From Lytechinus variegatus (lineage: Eukaryota; Echinodermata; Echinoidea; Temnopleuroida; Toxopneustidae), in assembly GCF_018143015.1 (NCBI RefSeq), contig NC_054751.1, positions 21,776,425 to 21,840,424 of the forward strand: a stretch of DNA of 64,000 nucleotides. The letters run 5' to 3'. Positions 50,634 through 62,233 of this stretch are shown here, one piece after another; the first letter of the stretch is position 1, and every line of letters begins with the position of its first letter. The position numbers and the translations under genes were made by a program. The notes below the pieces were generated by a model. That model ran no database searches. It was not told the origin of the DNA and saw only the letters and a list, made by a program, of their open reading frames with translations.

Positions 50634-53600
50634 ATGGCTGCCAGTAGAGCTTCGGAACGGAGTGCAAGAGAATTTTATGAGATGAAGCAAAGGGCTGTTA
50701 ATTTCTACAAAGAGAATCAAGTCCCAGAGAAGATTGAGGAAGTTCTCAATAATATGTTCCATGAAAACCCTGCTGATGTTTATGGCTATCTGGTGAGATG
50801 ATTTTATAAGCTCTCATATTGACAGCTGATGAAGTAGAAGCAAATTTTTAGACACAAAATATGCGTTTCATACAGAGAAACTTCCAATATGCACAGTTTA
50901 AAGATTTAAGTTGAAGTATTTTTCCATGCAGTAATTTGTAAATGTCACAATGAAAGACTTATAAGATTTGAAATAAATATTTCTTTGATGTTGCATCATC
51001 AACCCATAAATATAGCTGGAAAGAATGTAATGATATAATACATATGAATGTAAATTTGCTGAGATTTTTAAAACTTTGATCAATTAATATTTTGCCCAAA
51101 TTAGGCCCTCAAACCTCTGTAATTCTCAATTTATTTTACCATATTGAACTATATATATATTCAGTCTTAAGTCCAAAAGCTACTCACATCATAAGCCTAA
51201 GATCATATACATTTATATATATTTTTAAAGGACAAGTCCAGCCCAGCGAATCAGTTGATTCAATAAAGAGAAAAATCCAACAAGCATAACACTGAAAATT
51301 TCATCAAAATCGGTTGTAAAATAAGAAAGTTATGACATTTTAAAGTGTTGTTTAATTTCACAAAACAGTTATATGCACATACTGGCTGGTATACAAATGA
51401 GGAGACTGACGTCATCCACTCACTATTTCTTTTGTATTTTATTATATGAAATATGAAATATTCTAATTTTCTCATCATTGTCAAGTGATGCAACAATTAG
51501 TTCCTCCCAGAACATGTGGAATTAGCCTTGTTTAATACTATATGGTTCAGTCAAGTTGGTCCTTATTGTCAAATCTATGAAAAATTTAAATATATAAATT
51601 CAAACAATAAAAAACTAAAGAAAGGGTGAGTGATAGACATCATCAACTGTTTCACCTAGTTGTGCATATCACCTTTTTGTGAAAAATCTATTCAAGTCAG
51701 CATTTTCCTGGGGTGGACTTGACCTTTAAGGAAATTATCTGTTATATTTCAATTTCTCCTTGAATATTTCAGTCTGAGTATTTTGAAAGCAAGGCGAAAC
51801 CACCTGTCATTCACAAAGTAAACGGGAGAGAGGTGTATGATAGCAAAGGTCAGCCCACAGTTCAAGCAGATATATCATGTATCATCAAAGGATTGGAAAA
51901 GGTAAGAAGAAATGTTTTTAGTTTAAGATATATCCTAGTTAAGCAAAGTTTGATTTTTCAATGAGTGAATAGACCTATTCTCATTTCCACAGGCTGTGTA
52001 CAGTGACTAGCCAGCACATTTTAAACTGTGTTTTTAAACATGAGTCCTTCATTGATGAAAAGTACACTTGATTTTGCTCTTCTGGGGGTATTTCAAGAAA
52101 GTTGTCAGCACTGACTAAATTGTCAGCCCTGACAGTTTTAATTAGCTGAGAAGCACTAGTCTCGGGCTGTTGCTATGGTAACTGTCGGAGCAAGGCAACT
52201 TGTCAGTGCTGACAAACTTTATGAAATTGTGCTCAAGAATTATGAGTTAAAAGAAAATGTTTCACATGTGATCCTGGATGCTGTTTTAGCTCATTTATGT
52301 TGGTAGTGGAAAAGGCTTGATAAGGACGTTGCTATTGATGTAATTGTCAAAGCGACTATGATTATTATGTTAACCTTTTAATTGAGTGATCTTGATGGAT
52401 GAATCCAAATTACACCAGTTTATCAATTCTTTGATTGATATTTGATATCTATTTTATTGAAAAAAATGATATTGTTTATTGCAAATGTTATTGAACATTA
52501 TCAAATGTTTCCTCATGTATTCTAGTTATTTGTATGATTTCATAAACATCTCAATTGATACAAGACTATTGCTGCAGTTCAGAAATTCTCATTCATTTAT
52601 CGTATTCAATCTTTCAGCATTTCTCTACTGCGACTGCCAGCAGTTACAATCACTACCCTGATAATGTAACGCTGGAGAAGAGAGAAGCAGATGAGAAGGA
52701 GAGGCTGCAGAACACACAGGCGGCCGTATCACTGATCAATGGACAACTCACTGAAGCATTATGCGGTGTCGATCCTACTGATCAGAAAGAGGCTGATGAC
52801 ATTGTCATGTGAGCATATAAGAATTATTTTGTCACATTTCATAATCTCTATTAAAAAAACCCCACTTTATTCATACTTCTTCAATTACACTTTGTTCTTA
52901 TGTCATAACTGCCAACTGTCCCTATTTTTGGCCAAAGAGAGAGCCACTTCAACCGTTGTGTACTTATTTTTGTGAGAAATCTGAATGTACCAGTATAGCT
53001 TCCTGTATGAGCTGCCAAAGGGATTACCTCCCCCCCCCCATCAAATACCATTGTCTGGAAAACTTTGTAATGTCCCTGTTTTCATCCTATGTCAATTCAT
53101 TTAGCCCATTTCTTGAGGTTCATGGTAAGCAGGTATACAATGTGTCTTGATTGATTATTTTGTTGTATTTTAATGTGACAAATGTAAATTCCACCCAATT
53201 CAGATTTGGGCTGCCATGTGGTTTACAGTATATCTTTTCAAGTTCAAGTCCTAATTTATATAGGGTGTGTAAAAGTTGTTTAATATAATTTGGTCACAGC
53301 CTGCATTATTTTGTACATTTCAGTATGGAGGAATATTAGAAATATTTTGAGTGTGATTATGAAATATACACTCCAAAACTATCTTGACATGTGCAGTAAA
53401 GATAGGAGAATCAGTTCATATTATGATTTAGATTACAGTTCAGCTCGAAGACACTGATTAAACGGGTTTACATTTTATCACATCTAAATAATAAAGGATT
53501 TTCCTGTGGGTTTTAACTAGCTGACTGTTTTGCGATATTATTAATTATAAACCATGTTGCAGATTATTCTTGATTTTTAAGAGATGTTATAAAGGCGTAG

Positions 53601-56600
53601 AGAGATCATTATTACACTTACGTCACTTTTTCTTCAGAACACTTACCTCACACTTCAGAACACTTACGTTACACTTACGTCACTTTTTCTTCAGAACACT
53701 GATTGATAAGCTGAAAGCCGAGGCTGACCAGAAGGAGGAGGAGGAGCGGCTGAAAAGGATCGAAGAGGAGCTCAACCAGGAGCCGAAGGAGCCCGCTAAG
53801 GAGGAGAAAACTGTTTCACCCAAAGGGAAGAAGAAGGCAGGGAGTGCTAGGTCAGGCATTGTAGCCCTGGAGGAGCCAAAAGAGCCGTTGTACCCAGCAT
53901 GCAGTGCAGCGTGTGCCGTATCTCAGGCGGTTGCCATGGCGGGAGCTCTAGTGAAGAAGGTCCAGCTGTATGAACACATATGCCACATTGCTGGAAATGT
54001 GGTATGTATGTCTTCTGTTTATTTTGATATGGACAGTCAATGATGGTTTACTCAACCTTACACTATGTATTATTGCAAGAGTAGTATATTATTATTCAGT
54101 TGTGTAATAATTATTCAGTAGTATATGTTTGATAGTGATTCAATATTTCTTCGAAACTGCTACCTGTCTCCATCATCTAGATATTGAATTTTTCTGACAT
54201 TGTATTGCAATGATATTTGAATTTATGTTGGGGGATGATACATAGTTGCTTATTTTGTAAGAAACTAACAGTAAGGGATGATCGCTGAACAATCATCATA
54301 TTCCAATGAAGTAAATTATAAAGGGGTAAAAATTAGAGAATATGCTGATGAATGATCATTGATTTAATTTCTTGTAGGATATGGATGTATTGACTATGCC
54401 TATGCCCATGGTGAGTGTGTTGAGCTCTGGTAAACCAGCCCCAGGCAAGCAGAACCTCATCAAAGAACTTTTAATTCTGCCTAAACCTGGACTGTCATTG
54501 GAAGAGGTATGTACCAATCACAGTAATAGAGGCATCATAACTTAGTTTAGGGTGGGGGCATGCACTAAACCCTTTGAATATAAATGTATGAAGTAAAATA
54601 GTGACTAAATTTACCTCTGAAAGTAAAAGGTTGATATTCAATGGAGACTTGTGTAAATAATACCAAAGGAATAGGGAGTTTACAATGACCATACTACCAT
54701 TACAATGATAAAAGTTCCAACATGCTCATTGAGTATTATTCAAGATCAGTAAAACAACATATGAATGTGAAGGGTACAATGATATGCCAGCAGAAGTCTG
54801 CATCGGAGTGGAAGAAGAAGAAAAGAAGGAGTCTGAACACATTGAGTAGTTTGATTCAATCCACACTTTTCTCTTCTTTTCATTCAATTTTGAATTGTGA
54901 TTTCATTTTGACAAAGAAAGTATAATTGTTAAAATCTCTTAAATGATTTAATTTGTCTGGAAATCTTTTATACTTTTTCTCTCTAACCTAGGGAATGAAA
55001 CAAGTGACGACTGTTTATCACCAAATTGGAAAGCTCCTCTTTGCCAAGTTAGGGGTAAGTCATTCAGATCATATATGATCTGTTGCACTCACTTGATATC
55101 AGCTATGGCATGTTCTTGTTGGTTGAGAGACCTAGATGGGATTGACCTAAAAATTATTAAAAACATTGTGGATGTTTTGTCTGATACCTTCATGATTATT
55201 ATCACAAGGTAACTTTAAAAAACATTGTCAACAATCTACAGTAGGTGGCAGGGATGGATCCAGGATTTTTCGAAGGGGGGGGGCAAATTTTCCCGAGGAA
55301 AAGTTTGACAAGCAAAAAAATTAATAAAAAATAGAAAAATGGTCTTCACAAAAGGGGAGGGGCACACTTCTGTTTTAACAGCATTCTTACATTACAATTT
55401 TTAATTGTGCCTGTCAAAAGCGGGGGCACGAGCCGGCTGTGCCCCCCCCCCCGATCCGCCAGTGGCGGGTGGACTACTCTGAAGGTAACAAGTGTGGATA
55501 TACACACCTATGGCCAAACATATTCTGTTTTATGAATAGTGGCATGATCAGTCTGTCATCTTATAAACCCATTTTAATGTTAATGATGCCAGCAGTGTGA
55601 TTTTGTGTTCTTTTAGAATAGGTTTATCACTCGTGCTTAAAGTTGTGTGTAACTTACAAAGAGCTTTATGATATACCACCCTGGATATTGTTTTAATAAG
55701 GTGTGTATTTCAATCTATTGATGACTACGTAGAATATGGCAATCAAATGCAACTATATCTAAGGTAGAAATTTATGTTGTTTGAAATTCCTGCACACGTC
55801 TCATTGTGTGCTGCAATCAAATTGAAAATATTTTTTTTTTAATAATCAGTCAATTTTTCTGAAAAGAATATAGAAAAAAAGCATTTGGCTGGCATTCTTT
55901 TAGCACTTCACATCCACTTGATCATAAAGTAATGTATAATTTCATATTTTTGTGAACCACCACCAAGGTCAGTCACCCCATGCAATTAGAAGTGCAGCCA
56001 TATAAAAAAAATCATACAAATGAAAAAAAATTACATTTTTTCCTTTGATCATAGGTCCCAGCCTACTACGTCAATGATAACGGAACCTTCACTCCCCAGT
56101 ATGATCGTCAAGAACAGTTCCTAGACCTGGTCCAGGAAGCGGTTACAGCCCTGGAACTAACACCAGGAGAAGACATCTTTATTGCTTTGAACTGTGCTGC
56201 CCATGAGATATATGAACCAGTAGGTATCGCTAAGGTTCTATTTCTTCCTATTTTTTATAGCATTTTCAGGATATTTTCTGACTTGAAGTATGTATTCCTC
56301 TTGAAAGACAATCAATTAAAACAAGTGTTTTTTAAGACACTTTGGAATTTAATGTTGTAATATAGAAAATTCTTAGGGCCCGTATTCGGAAGTCTGGTTT
56401 AATTTAAACTTGGGTTTAAAGTTGTGGATTAACCATGGATAGAAAAGTGAGACATAAATCACTAACAGTCGAGATATAATATTTCAGCTCATTTGACTCT
56501 CACATCATTGTTAATTGTTTAGAAAGCATAAATAGATAATTGTCTTCACCATTGAAGAATCAGGAAAGAGCACAGGAAACATAAAAAACATACAGTGTAA

Positions 56601-59600
56601 TAACAATTTTGACACTTTTGGCTTCCCATAATTTTGGCACAGTTAGACCTTGGTCTACCGTTAGTTAAACCTGACTTCAGAATATGGGCCAATGGGTTTC
56701 AGGAGATACTAGCAACTTTACAAACAGGATGGGAACATTGAAGAAAATAACCAACCCAATGAAATGCTCCTCTGCATGTTGGAAGGCTCACTGCATAGAA
56801 TCTTCGGTTACACTTCGTAATTCCGAAGGTTCGTAATTCCGAAGGCTCTTTATTCCGAAGGTTCGTAATTCTGAAACCCATATATTGCCTATACCTCGAT
56901 GTTCGTTAATCCGAAAACGTAAAAGGGTTCGTTAATCCAAACATTTTTGGCGTTAATCCGAAGATTTTCCGAAGGTTCGATAACCCGAAAACGAAATAAG
57001 ATGCGATGTTCTGAAGGTTCGTTAAACCAATAACTAAATAAGGTTCGTTGTTCTGAAGGTTCGTTAGTCCGAAAACGAAATAAGGTTAGTTAATCATTTA
57101 GTTTTCGGACAAACGAACCTTCGGAATTATGAACCTCATTTCTTTTTCAGATTAACGAACCTTTGGAATTACGAATCGTCGGAAATACGAACCTTCTGAA
57201 TAACGAACCTTCGGAATTACGAATGTATCCAGAATCTTCATGGTTTTCTGGACATAATACAGACAAAATAGCCAGGGTTTCACTGTAGACAAGTTCTAAA
57301 ATGATTCTAAACAAGTCATTGTGCCAGATTCGAGTCCAAACATTTTCTTCCTTCTCTGATCATTTGATCAGATATGTCATTACTTATTATAGCATCTTTA
57401 TTAAAGAAAATAAATCATGTATATTGAAAAATCTGTACACAGAATAATAAGGTAAAAAAAAGAAGTTTATGACTTATTTTGCCACATCCAATTCAGGATT
57501 TTCATTGGAATGGAACAACATACCCACTTTCATTAAATCATCAAACTCTTCAGATCAATTCAAGAAACTTCTAAAAACATACCTCTTTTCCGATTAATTT
57601 CATTTGAATGTATTTTTATTGTAATTATTATGTACTCTTGTTTTAAACTCGTTTGTAAACGCTGTGATATAGTTAACTATGGAGAGCGTACTAAATGCTA
57701 ATTATTATCATTATTATTATTATTATTGACATGAATACAGTATGTGAGCTTTCACCACGGGAAAAATTATTAGCAGAGAGAAATTTACTACTTAAATACT
57801 TTATTGCAGTTAATGTCCAAGTAAAATGAAAAAAAAATGGACTAACTTTGTAAGTAGCTTGAGGTATATTATGTCACATGAAATACCTGTATGTTTTTTT
57901 TTCTTTCAGGAAAAGAATAAGTATGAAGTTATGACAGGTATGCTAAAGACATCAGAGGATATGATAGAGTTTTATACAGACATCATCAACCGATACCCTG
58001 CTATTGTGGCATTGATTGATCCACTCAGAAAACAGGTAAAGAAATATTTTTTTTCTTTCTTTATCTTATGTGTTTTATAGCTCATTCAAAACATTGAATA
58101 TCATTCAATATCATATCAGTAGAGCGGGGATTCGTTTTCTGGGGACCCGGGTTCGATTCCCACTTGGTTTGCTAGTTCCCTTTGGTAAGGCATTAATCCT
58201 CAGTACCAGGTCCTTCGGAGAGGACCTTACGCCATCGGCCCTCAGGTTGCTTGCTTACAAGCATTCATGCTTTCTTATATAGCAATCAGGTAAAAAAAAA
58301 TCACAAATTTTCAGGTAAAGCAAAATGGACATGTAATTCAAAACAATAATAAATCATAGTGACCGAATAGCAACATTAATACAGCAGTAGTAAGTTATAC
58401 TCTTCATTGGATTGATTGTGGGAATATTCATTCAGGATAGTTATAAAAACAAGATTATAGATGTGATATAGTTTTACTTTGACATCATCAACCGATCGAG
58501 ATATTCATTGATTTAATACAGAAACAGGTAAAGAAGCATCGTATTAAAGATAGTTATAGAAACAAAGAGGATATGCAGAGTTTTACTTTGATAACATCAA
58601 CCGATATCATGCTAAATCATTGATATACACAGACAACAAGTAATCACTGATGGGATATTGTATTAATTGATCCACAATGTGCTGCACTCAACCCAGGTGA
58701 GGTAAATGGGTACCGGTAGGAAGTAATTCTTTAAAAAGTTGTGTGCACTATGAACGCCTAGCTTAGCCGGGTAATATAGGAGCGCTTTGAGCACCTAACA
58801 AGGTGGATATGTGCACAATATAAATACCCTATATTATTATCATTATTATTAATTATAGTTATGAAAACAAATGAATCTAAAGGATAGATAGCATATCCTG
58901 TTTGGAGCCAAGAGAAGTCTGGTGAAAATTTAAAATCAACTAGAAAATGAGATGAAATATAGCCCTGAATTATGTAATAAAAATTATCTGAGGACTATAC
59001 GAGGTAACATGTCGTGTTGCTTTATATCCAGACATTTTGCATTCAGCATTATTGCTCCTTTTCAATATTCATAATTTGGGCTTGAATGAATGTAGTGCAG
59101 GTAAACTTGCGTAAATTGACCTAGCATTACTAAGTCAACTATTTGCCTTTAAAGTTGAAGTTATTTTCTTAGGCCAATTCATGTAAACATGTGTTATATA
59201 CCTCAGCTAAGTCATTTTTTTCCTAAGCCTAACATATTACTGGCATATTGGCTTGAGAGGCTCAGGTAAAGATATTTTGGTTTTATTATTTGATCTTCAA
59301 TCTGAGGATTCTGAGACATGGACCAAACTTTGCGAGCGTCTTTCAGAGAAGTGTTACATCATAGGAGAGCACGTCTACCCACGTGTAGAGAAGTTTGTTC
59401 AAGAAGGGTTTGGCGAGCTGGCAGCAAGCGGTGCCTCACTGCGTGTGCGTCAGATGACAACAGTTACCAACATCATACAGGCAGCTACAATTATAAAAGG
59501 TATGATTAATTTGTTGTTTAGAAATCACAAGTTGTTATTTCATATTTTATGTTTCCTTTACGAATGTATGATTTAAGGATAAATTGCCACTCACCACATG

Positions 59601-62233
59601 GTCTACCTTCATTCAATCTAATGCCATTACATCCATCGATATTTCGTCTAATAACTATTTGGTCCAATAACCATTTCGTCTATTACCATTTCATCTAATA
59701 ACCAGTTGGTCTAATATCCATTTTCTTTTCATTCATTTTGCACAATTAAAGCTAAATGATAGTAGTTGCAGTAAAACATTAATTTCGTGAGAAAGTCTGT
59801 AAACCAAGGTTAAGTATGACTATATCATTGTGGATCTAGATCTGGTACAGTTACATAAACTGAACTTTGTGAAATCATAAAATCTAAGCTGAAATACGAT
59901 CACATTGAAGATCGCCAACACAGATAGGCACATGTGGGACAGTGTATTATTATTGCTGGAATAAAGACCCGACAGAAGTGACCGAATCAGCGCTTATTTC
60001 TCAGCGATCACACTATTTTTTCCAGAATGCTTTGGCACATATTATTTATTCATACAAATAGACACTTGGGTGGTCATTATATTAGATTCTGTAAAAAGTC
60101 ATTTTGAGATTGTTACCAAAACTGGAATTTACCTTTAAACACTTAAGTTTAATTAGACCAAATGGTAAATGGACTAAATGGCTATTGGACCAACTGGTTA
60201 TTAGATAGAATAGCATTAGACTAAATGAAAGTAGACTATGTGGTGAGTAGACGAACTGATGATGGACCAATGGTAGTTGGCAATTGGACGAATTGGCATT
60301 AGACGAAATGGAAATACACCATTTAAGTAGGGACGATCAAGTATATGCTCGTAACACAGTGAAGATGGTGATGTCAAATTTAGCTATTCTTCAATCCTTG
60401 TCTCATCTTATCCTATTTGAAGTGATTATGCAAACCATATGTAGTTGAAGATTAATGAATAGCATCAAAGGGTGCCCGCTGGGAGAACAGTTTTCGGAAC
60501 TGAAGTGGCTACCTTGGGTAAATATGCCGCTATTATTATTATTATGTAACACATGGTATTGAAATACCTTAGGTGTAATGTACATGTTGACTTTGATTGG
60601 TCGTTGAGTATTACACTGTGTGTTGCTTTGATGGCAGTATTATTGATCTTAGTTTACATTACCTGGCTCAGATCTACGGGTAAGCATTAATCTTTTTACC
60701 TCTTGTGCATTCCATCCACCCCTCTCTTAATATTTCTGTCCACCCCTCCCCCACTCTCCCTTCCCCCCCCCCCTCTCTCTCTCTCTTTATTTCTTCATGA
60801 TAGAGGAAGCCTCGATCACAGCCATCTCCAGTGTACCAGGTGATACATCTGATACATTCCTAGCTGATCTAGTAAGTAGCAAACTCAATTTCCATTACAG
60901 AAGTTTTACTGGAGATAACTTATCGACATGTTCATTTAATAGGCTAGGTAGTGATGACTGATCAGTACTGCATATATTTTTGTGTTCTTATTGTCTTTAA
61001 AATTAAGTAGGGATGATTCTAACAGTTTAACTCAACCTAGGCTTATATAATTTGGTGTTTATTATACTAGCATGGATCCCAGGAAGCCTATTGATTTTCA
61101 GGTCAAGGTCACGGTGACATGTTTTCATCTAACCCTTCTGAAGTCCTTGTAAACACAAAAACTTTAGTTTAACTTAACCTAGGCCAGAGCTGCCAACCTG
61201 AAAAATAATATTTCAGTATTTTTAAAGCTGAAAATCAGTATTTTGATGATGACATCAGTATTTTCAATGAAATATCATAAGACAACACATAAAACGGAAA
61301 CTTTAGAAATCGGTATTTTGCATGAAACCATCAGTATTCTTCTTATTTTTCAGTACTAAATATTGAAAATCTGTACTGCTTGGCAGCTCTGCTAGACTCA
61401 TATAATTTGGTGTATATGATACTAACATAGATCCCAGCAAGCCCATTGATTTTGAGGTCAAATGGTCAAAGGTCAATTAGCCACCTTCCACTTTTCTTGC
61501 TTGACCAATAACTCCATATTCCATGTTACAGGTGGGCGTATTATGTGCTCACCCCAGCGACTCTGCTGTTATCAATAATTAACATTCAATTCATGTCAAA
61601 GATGAGTGTTAAGACGAGTATACTAAAGATGGTATGAAACTTGCAGCTGTGTAAAATCACCCTAGAAGCACTATAGCTTATCATGTTAAAACAAAACCAT
61701 CCTTCAATAGTTCCTTGCTTTTTTTTGCATTGTGCAGTGGCATTTCTATGCGATGCCATAATTCATTACTATTTCTTGAAAGATAACATAATTTCAAGAT
61801 TAACATTACGATCAAACACAGGATACATTTTATATACTTTAGATATAGTGCGATATATTTTTTAAGGGGTGCTGCTTTTATTATTGTATAAAAGTTTTAG
61901 ATTTATGTCTATGCTTTTAGTATAATTTCATGTAAACTGAATTGAAGCAAGCAATGAATACTATCTAATGAAAAAACTCTGTAATACATCATGTTGATCA
62001 AATGAAAATGTTATGTTTCACAGGCTGTTGGTATCGGAGCTACATTTGTCAAGTTTGGTGCTCCAGCAAGAGGCGAGAGGATCTCCAAGTACAACCGTCT
62101 CCTGCAGATCTCAGAGACCTTGAATGAGCAAGGTCAGCTTAGAGTCCATGAGGAGTTTAGCTTCCCCATCAAGAGACCACCTACTCCATCCCCATCAGAG
62201 GGACAGGGAAGTGAACAGGATGGTAGCAAATAA
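50634..62233 (+). CDS. ENO4: Enolase 4-like protein (11 exons)
   Basis: Exons: 50634-50792, 51773-51901, 52618-52808, 53695-54001, 54378-54506, 54992-55054, 56055-56219, 57910-58035, 59307-59499, 60804-60871, 62024-62233. All have GT-AG borders and consistent phases, giving 579 residues; human ENO4 is 628. The N-terminus ([16 protein letters not shown] and PADVYGYL) resembles the dimerisation/docking helices of ENO4. Residues 54-96 form the start of the enolase N domain ([19 protein letters not shown]). About 170-210 is a Lys/Glu-rich linker. The C-terminal barrel carries [39 protein letters not shown] and [19 protein letters not shown]. The Lys of VKFGAP (about 520) is kept, but metal ligands differ from classical enolases (Asp to Asn in LNCAA, Glu to Ile in LIDP, Asp to Glu in IGEH). 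Mouse ENO4 acts in sperm glycolysis and motility. An upstream in-frame ATG at 50574 is less likely than MAAS at 50634, which has the better start context. Confidence 0.9.
51229..51725. mobile_element. TTAA-flanked MITE (497 bp)
   Basis: Ends AGGACAAGTCCAGCCC and the complement of AGGTCAAGTCCACCCC. TTAA lies at 51225-51228 and 51726-51729. Noncoding. It lies in ENO4 intron 1 and ends just before exon 2. Confidence 0.78.
52084..52237. mobile_element. Palindromic MITE (about 154 bp)
   Basis: Inverted GTTGTCAGCACTGAC and GTCAGTGCTGACAA near the ends, with TTTCAAGAAA/TTTATGAAA outside. It lies in ENO4 intron 2. Confidence 0.65.
53612..53700 (+). promoter_or_regulatory. Duplicated 3' splice region before ENO4 exon 4
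   Basis: A 32-bp block ending in TTCTTCAGAACACT occurs exactly twice, at 53612-53643 and 53669-53700, offset by 57 bases. A shorter CTTCAG|AACACT copy lies between them. Three acceptor candidates result, with exon starts at 53638, 53659 and 53695. They differ by 57 and 36 bases, both multiples of three, and no stop lies in the extra sequence, so upstream use would add 19 or 12 residues. The last acceptor matches the conserved protein best. Confidence 0.7.
55249..55464. mobile_element. hAT-like GGATCCAGG MITE (216 bp)
   Basis: Ends CAGGGATGGATCCAGG and GATCCGCCAGTG. The imperfect 8-bp flanks GTAGGTGG and GCGGGTGG match at six of eight. It lies in ENO4 intron 6. Confidence 0.65.
56377..56692. 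mobile_element. GGCCCGTATTC-type MITE, compact copy
   Basis: Ends GGGCCCGTATTCGGAAGTC and GACTTCAGAATATGGGCC. It gives the uninterrupted form used to place the hairpin and Penelope insertions at 21-27 kb. ENO4 intron 7. Confidence 0.75.
56803..57228. mobile_element. Foldback element with GGTTCGTAATTCCGAA units
   Basis: Left arm: repeated GGTTCGTAATTCCGAA and GGTTCGTTAATCCGAAAACG-type units. Right arm (57080-57228): the inverted form, ACGAACCTTCGGAATTACG. Noncoding. ENO4 intron 7. Confidence 0.7.
57495..57735 (+). mobile_element. LINE 3' end (CR1/Rex-like ORF2 C-terminus)
   Basis: Reads [11 protein letters not shown], then [14 protein letters not shown] and a stop, the typical ORF2 tail of CR1-group LINEs. 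A short 3' region and an (ATT)n tail follow. Strongly 5'-truncated, in sense within ENO4 intron 7. Confidence 0.75.
58118..58290 (+). mobile_element. SINE fragment, second family
   Basis: Box B GGGTTCGATTCCCACTTGG, then GTTCCCTTTGGTAAGGCATT and AGGTCCTTCGGAGAGGACCTT. The 5' part of the head is missing. ENO4 intron 8. Confidence 0.55.
58665..58850 (+). mobile_element. SINE body and tail
   Basis: Body GTGCTGCACTCAACCCAGG through GCCTAGCTTAGCCGGGTAAT to an (ATT) tail; the tRNA head is missing. Shows the empty TTAA site used at 6239. Confidence 0.75.
59586..60325. mobile_element. Foldback element with CATTTCGTCTAATAACC units
   Basis: The left arm (59615-59725) has about seven 16-17-bp units (CATTTCGTCTAATAAC variants). 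The right arm (60150-60322) has the inverted form (ATTAGACGAAATGG and ATTGGACCAACTGG). The loop is about 430 bp and noncoding. ENO4 intron 9. Confidence 0.7.
60466..60545 (+). mobile_element. SINE 3' fragment
   Basis: GCCCGCTGGGAGAACAGTTT, then CTGAAGTGGCTACC and an (ATT) tail. ENO4 intron 9. Confidence 0.7.
61183..61392. mobile_element. CAGAGCTGCCAA-ended MITE inside a tandem duplication
   Basis: Ends CAGAGCTGCCAA and TTGGCAGCTCTG. It interrupts the second of two direct units (first at about 61026-61164; second at 61165-61182 plus 61393-61480), whose CCTAGGCTTATATAATTTGG site is intact in unit one. ENO4 intron 10. Confidence 0.7.
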
